Of a stretch of 64,000 nt of DNA, positions 59,201 to 64,000 are shown in pieces. Position 1 is the stretch's first letter. Each line of letters opens with the position of its first letter. This DNA comes from Siphonodentalium dalli. Its lineage: Eukaryota > Mollusca > Scaphopoda > Gadilida > Siphonodentaliidae. The notes beneath the pieces were generated by a model that was not told where the DNA came from, made no database searches, and worked only from the letters and a program-made list of their open reading frames with translations. The DNA is taken from contig CP136067.1 in the NCBI GenBank assembly GCA_032622095.1, positions 53,361,899 through 53,425,898 on the forward strand, in the 5' to 3' direction. A program made the position numbers and the translations under genes.

Positions 59201-62200
59201 TTTACATTTAAAAAATCGGGAGTTCAATGAAAGAAGTGGCATAGTATAATATTAGGAACAAGTCCTAGAAGTATTTTTTTTAATCTGTTGTGATTAAGCC
59301 TTTCATGACTGGAGCTTCCTGAAATTTAGCAAAACCCTGTGCCAATGCACTCTCTTACATATTTGAATCCCCCATGGGGAGCCTCGTATATATAAGAGAA
59401 TACATTCAATGGCCTAACAATATTTACCTTGACCTTGTAAGCCAGTACATTCTCTTATATATGCGAGGCTCCCTAGGAGACTTGCATATAAAAGAGAATG
59501 CACTGGCACAGGATCTTTAATGCTGCACCAGTGTAGCTCCAATCATGAAAGGGTTAAATAATCAGGAGTTCAAGGAAAGAAGTGGTATAGTATAAGATTA
59601 GAGAATCTTCTGCGATTACGGCACTTCACATAACCAACTAAACAATGAAACATAGTGCCACACAGTGCCATCAATGTCTTTGAATCAACATGAAAAAACC
59701 TAGACCTCATTTCAAGTTAAGAACAAAGGTCACCGGAAGGTGTTGACCTGTGAATATCACCTGAGAAGGTTAAAGCTACGGAAGGCATTCATGGTCGGTA
59801 CAACTGAAACATCACACCAAGTTTGTTAAACAAGCCTGAATTTAGTGTGTCAGACACATTAAATTCAGACTTGTTGTTAAACCATTATTATCAAGAAGAA
59901 CGTGATAAAATAGAAGGAATTTGTTCATATTTTCATTATCAATAACCCGCCAATGACAAGATACCGCCTGCTGAAATCATTGTTGATAAATACGTAGCTA
60001 TAACAGACAGTCCGTTTATGCTTTCCGCAACAAACAATAACTATAAAGTACAGATAACACTGACTATCAGTAGCGGTGTGGTGCGTGTTTATCATTAAAT
60101 TATTTGCAACAGCAATGGTGGTACCCAAGTTTTTTTTAATCTAATTCCTGAACTACTCTCTGCCATTTAACAGCAAATGCTGCATTGGTTGCCCTTGGCA
60201 AACCGATCTCATACTGCATTTGTCACAGGGGACTCATCCGTTAACCGAGCACCCATTCGGGAGTCAATAGATATTGTCAGTATGCTTAATCCTGATGAGC
60301 TCATTAGCTGCTTGGATTGCATCCTCCTAAGCAAGGATTCGCAACCAATGCCCTATGACTGGGATAATTATCATGTAAAGCACATCAATATATAATTTAC
60401 TGTGCAATGTGCTATATAAATTCATCAATTATTATCAATGAAAAATAGAAGCTGTCATACCGTGTCGGGGTTATCCTCCTCTATCAGTGAAGCGGCACCA
60501 AACCCTGAGAGTAGAGACTTCTTAATAACTTTCCTCTTTTTCTTGGCAGGTGGAGGATCAGGCGTCCACTATAAGCAAACACATTAACACAAATAAAATG
60601 AGATTTTTATTAGAATAAGTTTCGGAAAAAGGAGGGAATTACTAATAGTATTTCCTGTTTGTGTCAAGCGGTTAGGGACCAGCATAGAGGTCGACTTGGG
60701 AGATAACTTTTCCCAGAAATACAAAACCCACATTAATATGGTGGGGAATCTGCTATGGGAAATGATGGAGTCCGTGTCAGAGACACAAAATAAAAAAAAT
60801 AAAATTGTCATGGAAAAATAGCTATTTCCTGGCATCTGAGCTAATCGGAAAGCAACCCAAACCTATGTACATAATGTTAATGGAGCCCTTTTCCCCTTTC
60901 TACCATTTCTGTGTGTCATCCAGTTTTTGTGGGTGCAGCGAATAAATCATGAAATTGCCTTTTTTGCACGAAAGAAAGTCAAATGGAAAACCCAAAGCAA
61001 AGCTGCCAACAGATGTGTTTCATTCGTTTACTAATTGTATCAACAGTTGCTGGACATAAAGTCCTAAGGACATTTGTTGAAATTATTACCTGAATATTTC
61101 CTAAGAAAATACTCCTCAACAAGTATTTAGTAAAGAAAGGGTTAATAAAGATTAGAAGAATGAAACAATCTGTTTTATTAGAAGATTAGAAGAATGAAAC
61201 AATCTGTTTTATTACCCACCTATTGCTGTCTTTCGGTTGATTACATACAGAATACCTAAAGTTTTTGTTTGAATACTGAAATATCTCATGAGTGTCTGCA
61301 AAGAAATATCAAATTTTCCTGAGCGGCTACAAGCAATGAGTGAAAATTTGATATTTCTTTCCAGACACAAATGAGATGTTTCAGGTATTCAACTAAAAAA
61401 CTGTAGCTATTCTTTTTATTATATGTGTAATATTTAGGCTCAAAGTTGCTAAGATAAGTCTTAATTAAATAAATCATTAACTGTACTTAATTAAAGAGTG
61501 CATGTGTCAGTGTTTACTAACAGGAAAGAGCCTAGGCGAAAAGTTGAATTTGACATGCTGCTACTCAAAAATAGAATTGTCGAGTGATCACGCGCCGTCA
61601 TAAATTCGTCGGTTTTGATTGGCTAGTGGACAGTGTGCACGGAATTATCACTAGATCGACCTTGGCATCTTGTGTTAGTTTCAAGCCCTACAGTGTCTAG
61701 GGTGAATACCGACATCGTATTTCACTGTGGCTTCTAAGAGATAAATACAACGATCTACGTTTCGGTAATTTCCTGCTATATAGGCAAGCATATAATAAAT
61801 TATATTACTTCAATCTGTGTGGTAATAAATGTACATTAACCCTTTACCCAACAAAACGGCCAAAAACGCCCAAATAAAGCTTCAGCAGCCTAAAATACCC
61901 TGTGCCAATGCATTCTCTTATATATGCGAGTCGACCATAGGTCGCCTCGCATATATAAGAGAATGCATTGGCCTAACAATTTTTTATCATTTTTTTTAAA
62001 TAAATGTTTCTTACAATTTTTAGGACATAAAATAAAAAACATCCATTACCCTGCAGGGAGCCCCACACATATATAGAAGCATATAGAAGAGTGTCGTCTG
62101 CTCATGTTTGTCTGGGGCTCTGTATGGGTGAAATTATAAAATTGTTAAAGAATAAAAGAAAAAATTATTAAAATTGTAAAAAATTGTTAGGCCAATGCAT

Positions 62201-62678
62201 TCTCTTATATATGCGAGGCGACCTATGGTCGACTCGCATATATAAGAGAATGCATTGGCACAGGGCCTTTCTGTTGGGTAAAGGGTTAACCTTTTCTTTA
62301 CTTCAGTTATAAAAGTATGCAATGGAATGATCTATTATTCATGTGGAGGAGTGTTCAAGAAATATGAGCAGAAGAAAGACAGAAGAATTGATAATACAAG
62401 TGCAGAAGGAGGACTTATTGATGAGAAATGTTCAGATAATAAGTTCAACAAACAGCCTATGGTTGTTTGTTGAACTTATCATTTGAACATTTCCTAAGGG
62501 AACTACATTTCAATCAGTATAATAGTAAAGACAGCATATTTAAGGCTCTTAGTAAGGTAGAACTCACCTTAAATGGCACAAGCGTAAGAACATCCATATC
62601 CTGATGCTGCAGAAATTCAGCTCGTTCCCATAGAAACCATATATCATGTGTTATGAGCCTCCACATCAGTGCAAACAC
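41152..62678 (-). CDS. Gene 1: CH-domain-like multi-exon protein, C-terminal 418 residues
   Basis: Eleven exons join in consistent phase into 418 codons and a TGA. Residues 1-37 (FALMWRLITHDIWFLWERAE) resemble the central tryptophan helix of a calponin-homology domain that starts upstream of the window. Residues 38-73 are proline- and lysine-rich with KKKRKV, a nuclear-localisation-like patch; 74-126 are very acidic. Residues about 173-261 (YVDSRVLCALMNTFVPNTF, TINLVLRTAEKMF, PFSAEDLCEADSLAV, AYKFRQ) follow the CH pattern of core helices, suggesting a second, complete CH-like fold. Residues 262-384 are mostly charged helix, possibly coiled coil. CH domains commonly bind actin or microtubules; the partner here is unknown. 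No membrane segment is certain, though FCFFFFVAYKF is strongly hydrophobic. I do not recognise the ortholog, so no symbol is given. Confidence 0.8.
41326..41556. mobile_element. TTAA MITE family C, degenerate copy
   Basis: Contains CACTGAATGGATTCTCCCAA, TTCATTTGTAGGGATGTTCA, a decayed GAACTTATTAGCTGA arm and CAAGTATTCAGTTATCAACG ending GGGTTAA. Lies 10 bases from the next exon. Confidence 0.6.
41567..41671 (-). CDS. Gene 1 exon (residues 350-384)
   Basis: Bounded by acceptor TTATTTACAG and donor GTAAGATT, phase 0. It encodes TRSLIREKIKGRFDTLAVPR and NITINDLSLSYVINL: a basic helix followed by a more hydrophobic stretch. Confidence 0.85.
42399..42478 (-). CDS. Gene 1 exon (residues 323-349)
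   Basis: Bounded by acceptor TTCCTGCAG and donor GTATGAAT. It completes A323 and encodes IGKLERKFDVEYCKKWVRHV EKVQDE, a charged amphipathic helix. Confidence 0.85.
42713..43860. repeat. Large imperfect inverted repeat around a cysteine-rich frame
   Basis: The left arm (42713-42777 and about 43038-43213, interrupted by some 260 unmatched bases) pairs with the right arm (about 43587-43860). Matching pairs include CTTCGCACGTCATAGAAGAG / CTTCGCACGTCGTATAAGAG and GTTCACCCTCTTTTTCTTC in both. The interior is 43215-43586. The structure suggests a foldback element or an inverted duplication of a local sequence. No target duplication identified. Confidence 0.65.
43346..43528 (-). other. Cysteine-rich reading frame inside the inverted repeat
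   Basis: Sixty codons from ATG at 43528 show CLLC, then CVVC, TEC and SICQIC with zinc-finger-like spacing, followed by SWLPSFW. A second minus-strand frame overlaps it and continues to about 43092. Whether it is a gene, an exon or an element-encoded fragment cannot be settled. No polymerase or transposase motif is seen. Confidence 0.35.
44604..44787 (-). CDS. Gene 1 exon (residues 262-323)
   Basis: Bounded by acceptor TTTTATAG and donor GTGAGAAT. It encodes CDIEIIIDTVNINRLISFKE, FINTLIRECNHELSSLPNVV and DELQRRKELKTQIEKHKE. The last part is heavily charged and could be coiled coil. One base is left for A323. Confidence 0.85.
44788..46798. other. Intron of gene 1 with little recognisable content
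   Basis: No exon seen. A short simple repeat of GATTCGATT-type sequence lies at about 46298-46340. The rest is AT-rich. Confidence 0.5.
46799..47056. mobile_element. TTAA MITE family C, copy with mutated right target
   Basis: TTAA and CCCTTCCTTTACTAAAATAG at the left; CATTCAGTAAAGAAAGAG followed by TTAT at the right. The interior has a diverged CAACAAGCGGC arm facing TATTGAACTTATTTTTTGTC. Its right end is 13 bases from an exon. Confidence 0.65.
47070..47159 (-). CDS. Gene 1 exon (residues 232-261), end of CH-like region
   Basis: Bounded by acceptor TATCTACAG and donor GTATGTCA, phase 0. It encodes ADSLAVCGYFCFFFFVAYKF and RQYEAVANRV, matching the last helix of CH-type folds in pattern. Confidence 0.87.
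47470..47760. repeat. Dispersed repeat, two tandem units
   Basis: Starts GCAGGTGACCCCGACTTCGT. Two units share TTTGACCTTGAATTGACCAT, GACCCGTC and AAATTTCGTC with a period near 127 bp. Open frames on both strands here come from the repeat. It recalls invertebrate mobile-element sequence, but I cannot name the class. Confidence 0.65.
48090..48290. repeat. Dispersed repeat with GAGCTCAATCGGTCCAGC motif, copy 2
   Basis: Shares GGGTGCTCGGAGCTTCTCC, TTAGATTGGAAGTTTGAGCT and CAATCGGTCCAGCAGTTTTC with 36721-36900 and ends in ACAGACAGACAGACAAACAG then AAAATATATATTAGA. Confidence 0.65.
48374..48455 (-). CDS. Gene 1 exon (residues 204-231), CH-like core
   Basis: Bounded by acceptor CCTCCTCTAG and donor GTGAGTGA. 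It completes R204 and encodes WTINLVLRTAEKMFYAETPF SAEDLCE, the most CH-like stretch of the protein. Confidence 0.9.
48926..49202. mobile_element. TTAA MITE family A, fully symmetrical short copy
   Basis: Both ends are CCCTTTACCCAACAGAAGGG and its exact complement, so the roughly 110-bp unique left part present in other copies is absent. It is the most palindromic family A copy, and the source of small repeated reading frames on both strands. Confidence 0.85.
49218..49687. repeat. Dispersed sequence shared with 53767-54078, split by an insertion
   Basis: AAAGACATATTATGGACTTG and GAGAAAGATTATTCTCCATT ... TTTGATCACCCTAC match the 53.8-kb copy in order. The match is interrupted here by the family D element at 49309-49559. 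Confidence 0.75.
49309..49559. mobile_element. TTAA MITE family D copy with family A/B-type core
   Basis: TTAA, CCCTTTGAGTGCCAGGGGCC at the left; GACCTGGCACTCAAAGGG, TTAA at the right. The core is a GCCAATGCATTCTCTTATAT hairpin, otherwise typical of families A and B, so ends and core come from different families. The unoccupied paralogous site at 53.95 kb carries a single TTAA. Confidence 0.8.
49988..51285 (+). pseudogene. Decayed SWIM-zinc-finger-like gene fragment
   Basis: Exon-like part 1 (about 49988-50272) reads QQGFRYYIEGYVHNV, KLFVGAKCHRNQRKNESPLQ, then DSWNISDVHCSCQAG before a GTGAGT donor. Part 2 (about 51046-51285) reads GCCSHEVGVILSLQQWQLHG, TSVPQQWSVPRGDKIEP and KPSVMSLVDYR before GTATAA. 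The CxC...CxH order and the CTS-PQQW-PRG phrase match SWIM-type proteins abundant in invertebrates, often with a YqaJ nuclease, which is absent here. An in-frame TAG interrupts part 1 at a GTTGATT duplication, and no AG acceptor exists at the expected start of part 2. It lies antisense within an intron of gene 1. Confidence 0.7.
51286..52395. other. Gene 1 intron, no recognised feature
   Basis: No exon or named repeat recognised. Sequence is AT-rich with ordinary complexity. Confidence 0.5.
52396..52658. mobile_element. TTAA MITE family B, copy with mutated right target
   Basis: TTAA and CCCTTTCATGAAGGGAGCTG at the left; AGTCATGGAAGGG followed by TTGA at the right. It contains two hairpins with TTCTCTTATATATGCTAG-like arms. 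It ends 8 bases before an exon of gene 1. Confidence 0.75.
52667..52761 (-). CDS. Gene 1 exon (residues 173-204), CH-like region
   Basis: Bounded by acceptor TTCTTTTGCAG and donor GTCAGTTA. It encodes SVDDYVDSRVLCALMNTFVP and NTFNTDVLLND, with the R-V-L-C-A-L-x-N helix typical of CH folds. Two bases remain for R204. Confidence 0.9.
52762..53766. repeat. Intron with two imperfect inverted repeats
   Basis: ATTAGTTAGAAATCAGCAC faces GTGTGCTAATTTCTAACTAA at about 53148-53200, and a smaller GTTGGCACCACC / GGTGCCAGC pair lies near 53475-53535. Purpose unknown. Confidence 0.5.
53767..54078. repeat. Paralogous empty-site copy of the 49.2-kb dispersed sequence
   Basis: AAAGACATATTATGTACTTG and GAACAAGATTATTCTCCACT ... 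TTTGATCACCATAC correspond to 49218-49687 without the family D insertion. The join reads CATTTAATTAATATATAAGA and holds one TTAA. Confidence 0.75.
54570..54707 (-). CDS. Gene 1 exon (residues 127-172)
   Basis: Bounded by acceptor CATTTATAG and donor GTATGTTG, phase 0. It encodes MNEPDEDWNKFPNSEWMKNF, KRKRRAPGSYPTPQSC and VLEMTKYQLK. It has a basic KRKRR patch before the CH-like region. Confidence 0.87.
54837..54991. mobile_element. Tc1/mariner-like foldback MITE, short copy
   Basis: CAGTAATGCCCTAAATAATC at the left and GGGCATTACTA at the right, with flanking TA. The loop-side sequence is deleted, giving about 153 bp, but both outer arms remain. Confidence 0.8.
54992..56235. other. Gene 1 intron with a family B fragment
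   Basis: A right-end fragment of family B lies at about 55668-55745 (GGGAGACTCCCATATATAAG onward). A plus-strand frame at 55834-56106 (AHLVEGRRSKYPLCL) has no splice or domain support. Confidence 0.5.
56236..56355. mobile_element. GAGGTCCCCAGAGG hairpin, copy
   Basis: Inverted arms GCAGAATGAGGTCCCCAGAG and ACCTCTGGGGACTTCATTCT with CCCCGCACAGTAGGG in the loop. The ends have lost the CAGGCCTC termini. Confidence 0.65.
56586..56704. mobile_element. GAGGTCCCCAGAGG hairpin, copy retaining right terminus
   Basis: Arms CAGAATGAGGTCCCCAGAAT and CCCTCTGGGGACCTCATTCT; the right terminus CATATTTTCAGGCCTG is preserved while the left one is not. Confidence 0.65.
56820..57070. repeat. Duplicated intronic segment, copy 1
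   Basis: GAAGGAATTTGCAGTGGGTA, AATTTGTTCTTATTTTCATT and GTGACAAGATGGCATATGTT recur, diverged, at about 59775-60120. Probably an old mobile or segmental duplicate. Confidence 0.6.
57512..57721. repeat. Imperfect foldback
   Basis: ACATGTTCCTTAATGATG and GTGAAGGTCCCAGCACGA pair with TCGAGCTGGGACCTTCGTC and CATTATTAAGGAACATGC. The loop contains CCCCCGGG. No target duplication identified. Confidence 0.6.
57722..58320. repeat. Dispersed repeat, two tandem units (also at 34.6 kb)
   Basis: Begins GATGGGCCTGTCCCAGATGG. Two units share GGACAAAATTATGCATTTTG, AAGATTTT and AGGTTCCCATGGTACTAA-like words. The same sequence order appears at 34600-34850. No coding. Confidence 0.65.
58400..58558 (-). CDS. 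Gene 1 exon (residues 74-126), acidic region
   Basis: Bounded by acceptor TTTCATACCAG and donor GTTAGTAA, phase 0. It encodes KGGQPSLPSISEEDEGDMQL, YDEDEEYYQEVSVDSDYDDG and DSLNFDDLTLDDA. About 40 percent of residues are acidic and little basic charge is present, so it is probably disordered. Confidence 0.87.
58617..58920. mobile_element. Family C-like degenerate copies
   Basis: TTAAATTCTCCAAATCAGTT and repeated GATAATAAGTTCAACAA-type arms with TTATCATCTGAACATTTCCC occur twice. The 3' limits are unclear. Confidence 0.5.
58930..59170. repeat. Short GCCATAACTC-type block end
   Basis: TTATCATCCGGACAACAAAC is followed by GGACAGACGTACATTTCTAT, ATCCCCCAATAAATATTTAA and GGGGGACAT, the usual tail and terminal hairpin of that family. 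Confidence 0.55.
59294..59557. mobile_element. TTAA MITE family B, copy
   Basis: TTAAGCCTTTCATGACTGGA at the left and CAATCATGAAAGGGTTAA at the right. Two hairpins with TTATATATGCGAG arms, partly decayed. Confidence 0.75.
59775..60120. repeat. Duplicated intronic segment, copy 2
   Basis: Diverged counterpart of 56820-57070 (GGAATTTGTTCATATTTTCA, CCAATGACAAGATACCGCCT). It carries an extra small palindrome near 59830-59882 around GTGTGTCAGACACATT. Confidence 0.6.
60170..60440 (+). mobile_element. Possible LINE/SINE 3' fragment
   Basis: Starts in a LHWLPLANR-like phrase and ends GCAATGTGCTATATAAATTC then ATTATTAT, reminiscent of L2/CR1-like 3' termini. It sits immediately before a gene 1 exon. 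Too short to classify firmly. Confidence 0.35.
60461..60568 (-). CDS. Gene 1 exon (residues 38-73) with KKKRKV patch
   Basis: Bounded by acceptor TTGCTTATAG and donor GTATGACA, phase 0. It encodes WTPDPPPAKKKRKVIKKSLL and SGFGAASLIEEDNPDT. The KKKRKV run resembles a classical monopartite nuclear signal; function untested. Confidence 0.87.
61149..61215. repeat. Short perfect tandem repeat
   Basis: AAGATTAGAAGAATGAAACA followed by ATCTGTTTTATTA-like sequence occurs twice in immediate succession. No coding role visible. Confidence 0.7.
61261..61402. repeat. Foldback of about 140 bp
   Basis: GTTTTTGTTTGAATACTGAA and AGAAATATCAAATTTTC pair with GAAAATTTGATATTTCTTTC and GGTATTCAACTAAAAAAC. The loop is around GAGCGGCTACAAGCAATGAG. 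Confidence 0.65.
61836..62289. mobile_element. TTAA MITE family A, copy with altered spacer
   Basis: TTAA, CCCTTTACCCAACAAAACGG and TGTTGGGTAAAGGG, TTAA with both hairpins. The spacer is longer and unlike other copies (CCCCACACATATATAGAAGC), perhaps a replaced or inserted segment. Confidence 0.8.
62286..62535. mobile_element. TTAA MITE family C abutting family A
   Basis: Shares its left TTAA with the preceding family A copy. It has TTTTCTTTACTTCAGTTATA, AATAAGTTCAACAAACAGCC and its complement GTTTGTTGAACTTATCATTT; the right end is decayed. Confidence 0.65.
62568..62678 (-). CDS. Gene 1 first visible exon (residues 1-37)
   Basis: Bounded by acceptor GCTTTATTTCAG and donor GTGAGTTC, phase 0 at both ends. 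It encodes VFALMWRLITHDIWFLWERA and EFLQHQDMDVLTLVPFK. The leading part resembles a CH-domain core helix, so earlier exons should supply its beginning; they are beyond 64000 or not recognised. Confidence 0.85.
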
Positions 62679-62717
62679 CTGAAATAAAGCAATACATGTT
62701 GAGTTGAATATTCAGGG

Positions 62718-62800
62718 ATTCGAGCATGAAAACAGTTTATGAACGAACCGACTTGCCAGCGAGTTAACAAACTGTTTTCATGCTCAAATCCCCGAATATC
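62718..62800. repeat. Perfect-armed hairpin
   Basis: GGGATTCGAGCATGAAAACA GTTT pairs with AAACTGTTTTCATGCTC AAATCCCC around a short loop with GAACCGACTTGCC. Confidence 0.7.
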
Positions 62801-64000
62801 AAACGAAACAGGATACGTTTGTCTCCATTATAATTCAATCCAGTCAAAAAATTTAAAGAAACTGTATGTAATTCGCTTTTTATTGGTATTACATGCCATG
62901 AAGTTAGATATTCTTTTTTCGTTTCTCCATTCAAAATTGGTTAACCGACAAGTGGCTGAAGGTGATGAATTGAAAACTAAAGTGAGCAACTCTCGACCAA
63001 TCAGAATGTGTGTTTTAGTGACAAATATTCAACTGGAGTTACAATGTTAAATAACTGAATACTACAATCTCTTTACATCTGGCATCTGAGAACATGAGAA
63101 GGGCCTTATCCGGGTTTAGAGCCCAGTTGTCAGCCCCAAATTATGACACAAACCAGCCTAAATTAGTGGTTTGCCAAATCAAATCAATTTAATTGTAAAT
63201 ATTCAGTGTCCAATCAACAAAATATGTGCAAATCTGAGAAATCTGCTATCTTGTCTCTCACTGAAAGAAAGTCATATCCATTAATATCATTATTGATTCA
63301 AAATAAGGTTATTGCTGAAAAGTTTGAAGACAAATTCTATAATGCGCATAGCACACTTTATAGTAAATTTGTCTTCAAACTTTTCAGTTATAACTCATAA
63401 CCTTAATCTAAACAAGAGTTATTTCTTATAATTTTATCCCAGTATTGTTCAAAACTTTTAATTTTCACCAACATATTTTCATAAAATTGATAACTTTCTT
63501 GCCATCAACAATAATGCCATGGGAACATGTATACACCTGTCAATCTTGCAAACGTTTGAAGAGAAACTTGATTTTCACCATTTTCATTGGTCGTACAATT
63601 TCTGGCATTGTTCCAATCATGCATATGCGATGAACTGCTGTCCGTGTGCACCTATCTGTTAGAGTGACTGACACCGATTAAGGTTATTGAGAATTCTAAT
63701 TCAGTCAATTGGCAATTATTGAAAATCCTTTATCTGATTGGCTGAGACCATATAAGATTTGCCACCGTATAATCATTCAATAATTGGTCGCTAATTTCCA
63801 TTACGTCATTGTCATGTCATTGATCTCAATTACCTGAATTCCCATGTCCATGTCCATGTTATTGTTAAAAGTTTGGTATTACTATTAGGCCTATTATTTA
63901 TGTATTTGAATTTCATATAAATAAACAGGGAATTCATTTTGAATGAAATTTGCACGAAAGGAAGCACATGTTTGACTTGTCGGTGGGATGTTACATCTGA
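62801..64000. other. Upstream intron or flank of gene 1
   Basis: No exon recognised. A hairpin lies at about 63328-63382 (AAAAGTTTGAAGACAAATTC against AAATTTGTCTTCAAACTTTT), and a related half-copy occurs at about 55395-55495. Confidence 0.5.

Overview
The window is animal nuclear DNA: AT-rich, intron-dense and crowded with short mobile elements. Small phase-consistent exons with GT-AG borders are spread over tens of kilobases, and I see no operons, bacterial start signals, rRNA or tRNA genes. Dispersed blocks carrying a GCCATAACTC motif and GGAC-rich tails recall repeats I associate with mollusc, especially bivalve, genomes. That assignment is inference only.

Two split genes run on the minus strand. 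Gene 1 occupies 62.7 to 41.15 kb: eleven visible exons encode the last 418 residues of a protein with a calponin-homology-like region, a basic KKKRKV patch, an acidic middle and a helical C-terminus. Its stop is followed about 140 bases later by AATAAA, and its 5' end lies outside the window or is unrecognised. Gene 2 occupies 39.6 to 8.6 kb: fourteen exons encode about 651 residues with roughly nine or ten ankyrin repeats and a short unique tail. All splice phases agree. Its extreme 5' end is not identified, and whether genes 1 and 2 form one transcript is left open. Two exon ends of gene 2 sit in tandem duplications, at 37.0-37.4 kb and 8.46-8.69 kb.

Introns and flanks are filled with non-autonomous elements. 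Several families have TTAA-flanked CCCTTT...AAAGGG ends, like piggyBac MITEs, and many carry a shared TATATATGCG hairpin. A foldback family has TA-flanked CAGTAATG ends, like Tc1/mariner. Two hAT-type elements have exact 8-bp target duplications (28.56-29.70 and 30.95-31.41 kb). There is also a CAGAATGAGGTCCCCAGAGG hairpin family, an L2/CR1-like LINE fragment inserted in a satellite, an exact-period 90-bp satellite (27.15-28.2 kb), a 35-bp minisatellite (10.9-11.5 kb) and a 174-bp tandem block (17.3-18.3 kb).

Inside gene 1 introns, on the opposite strand, lies a decayed SWIM-zinc-finger-like gene fragment (50.0-51.3 kb), and a large inverted repeat surrounds a cysteine-rich reading frame (42.7-43.9 kb). 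No complete transposase or other intact autonomous element was found.
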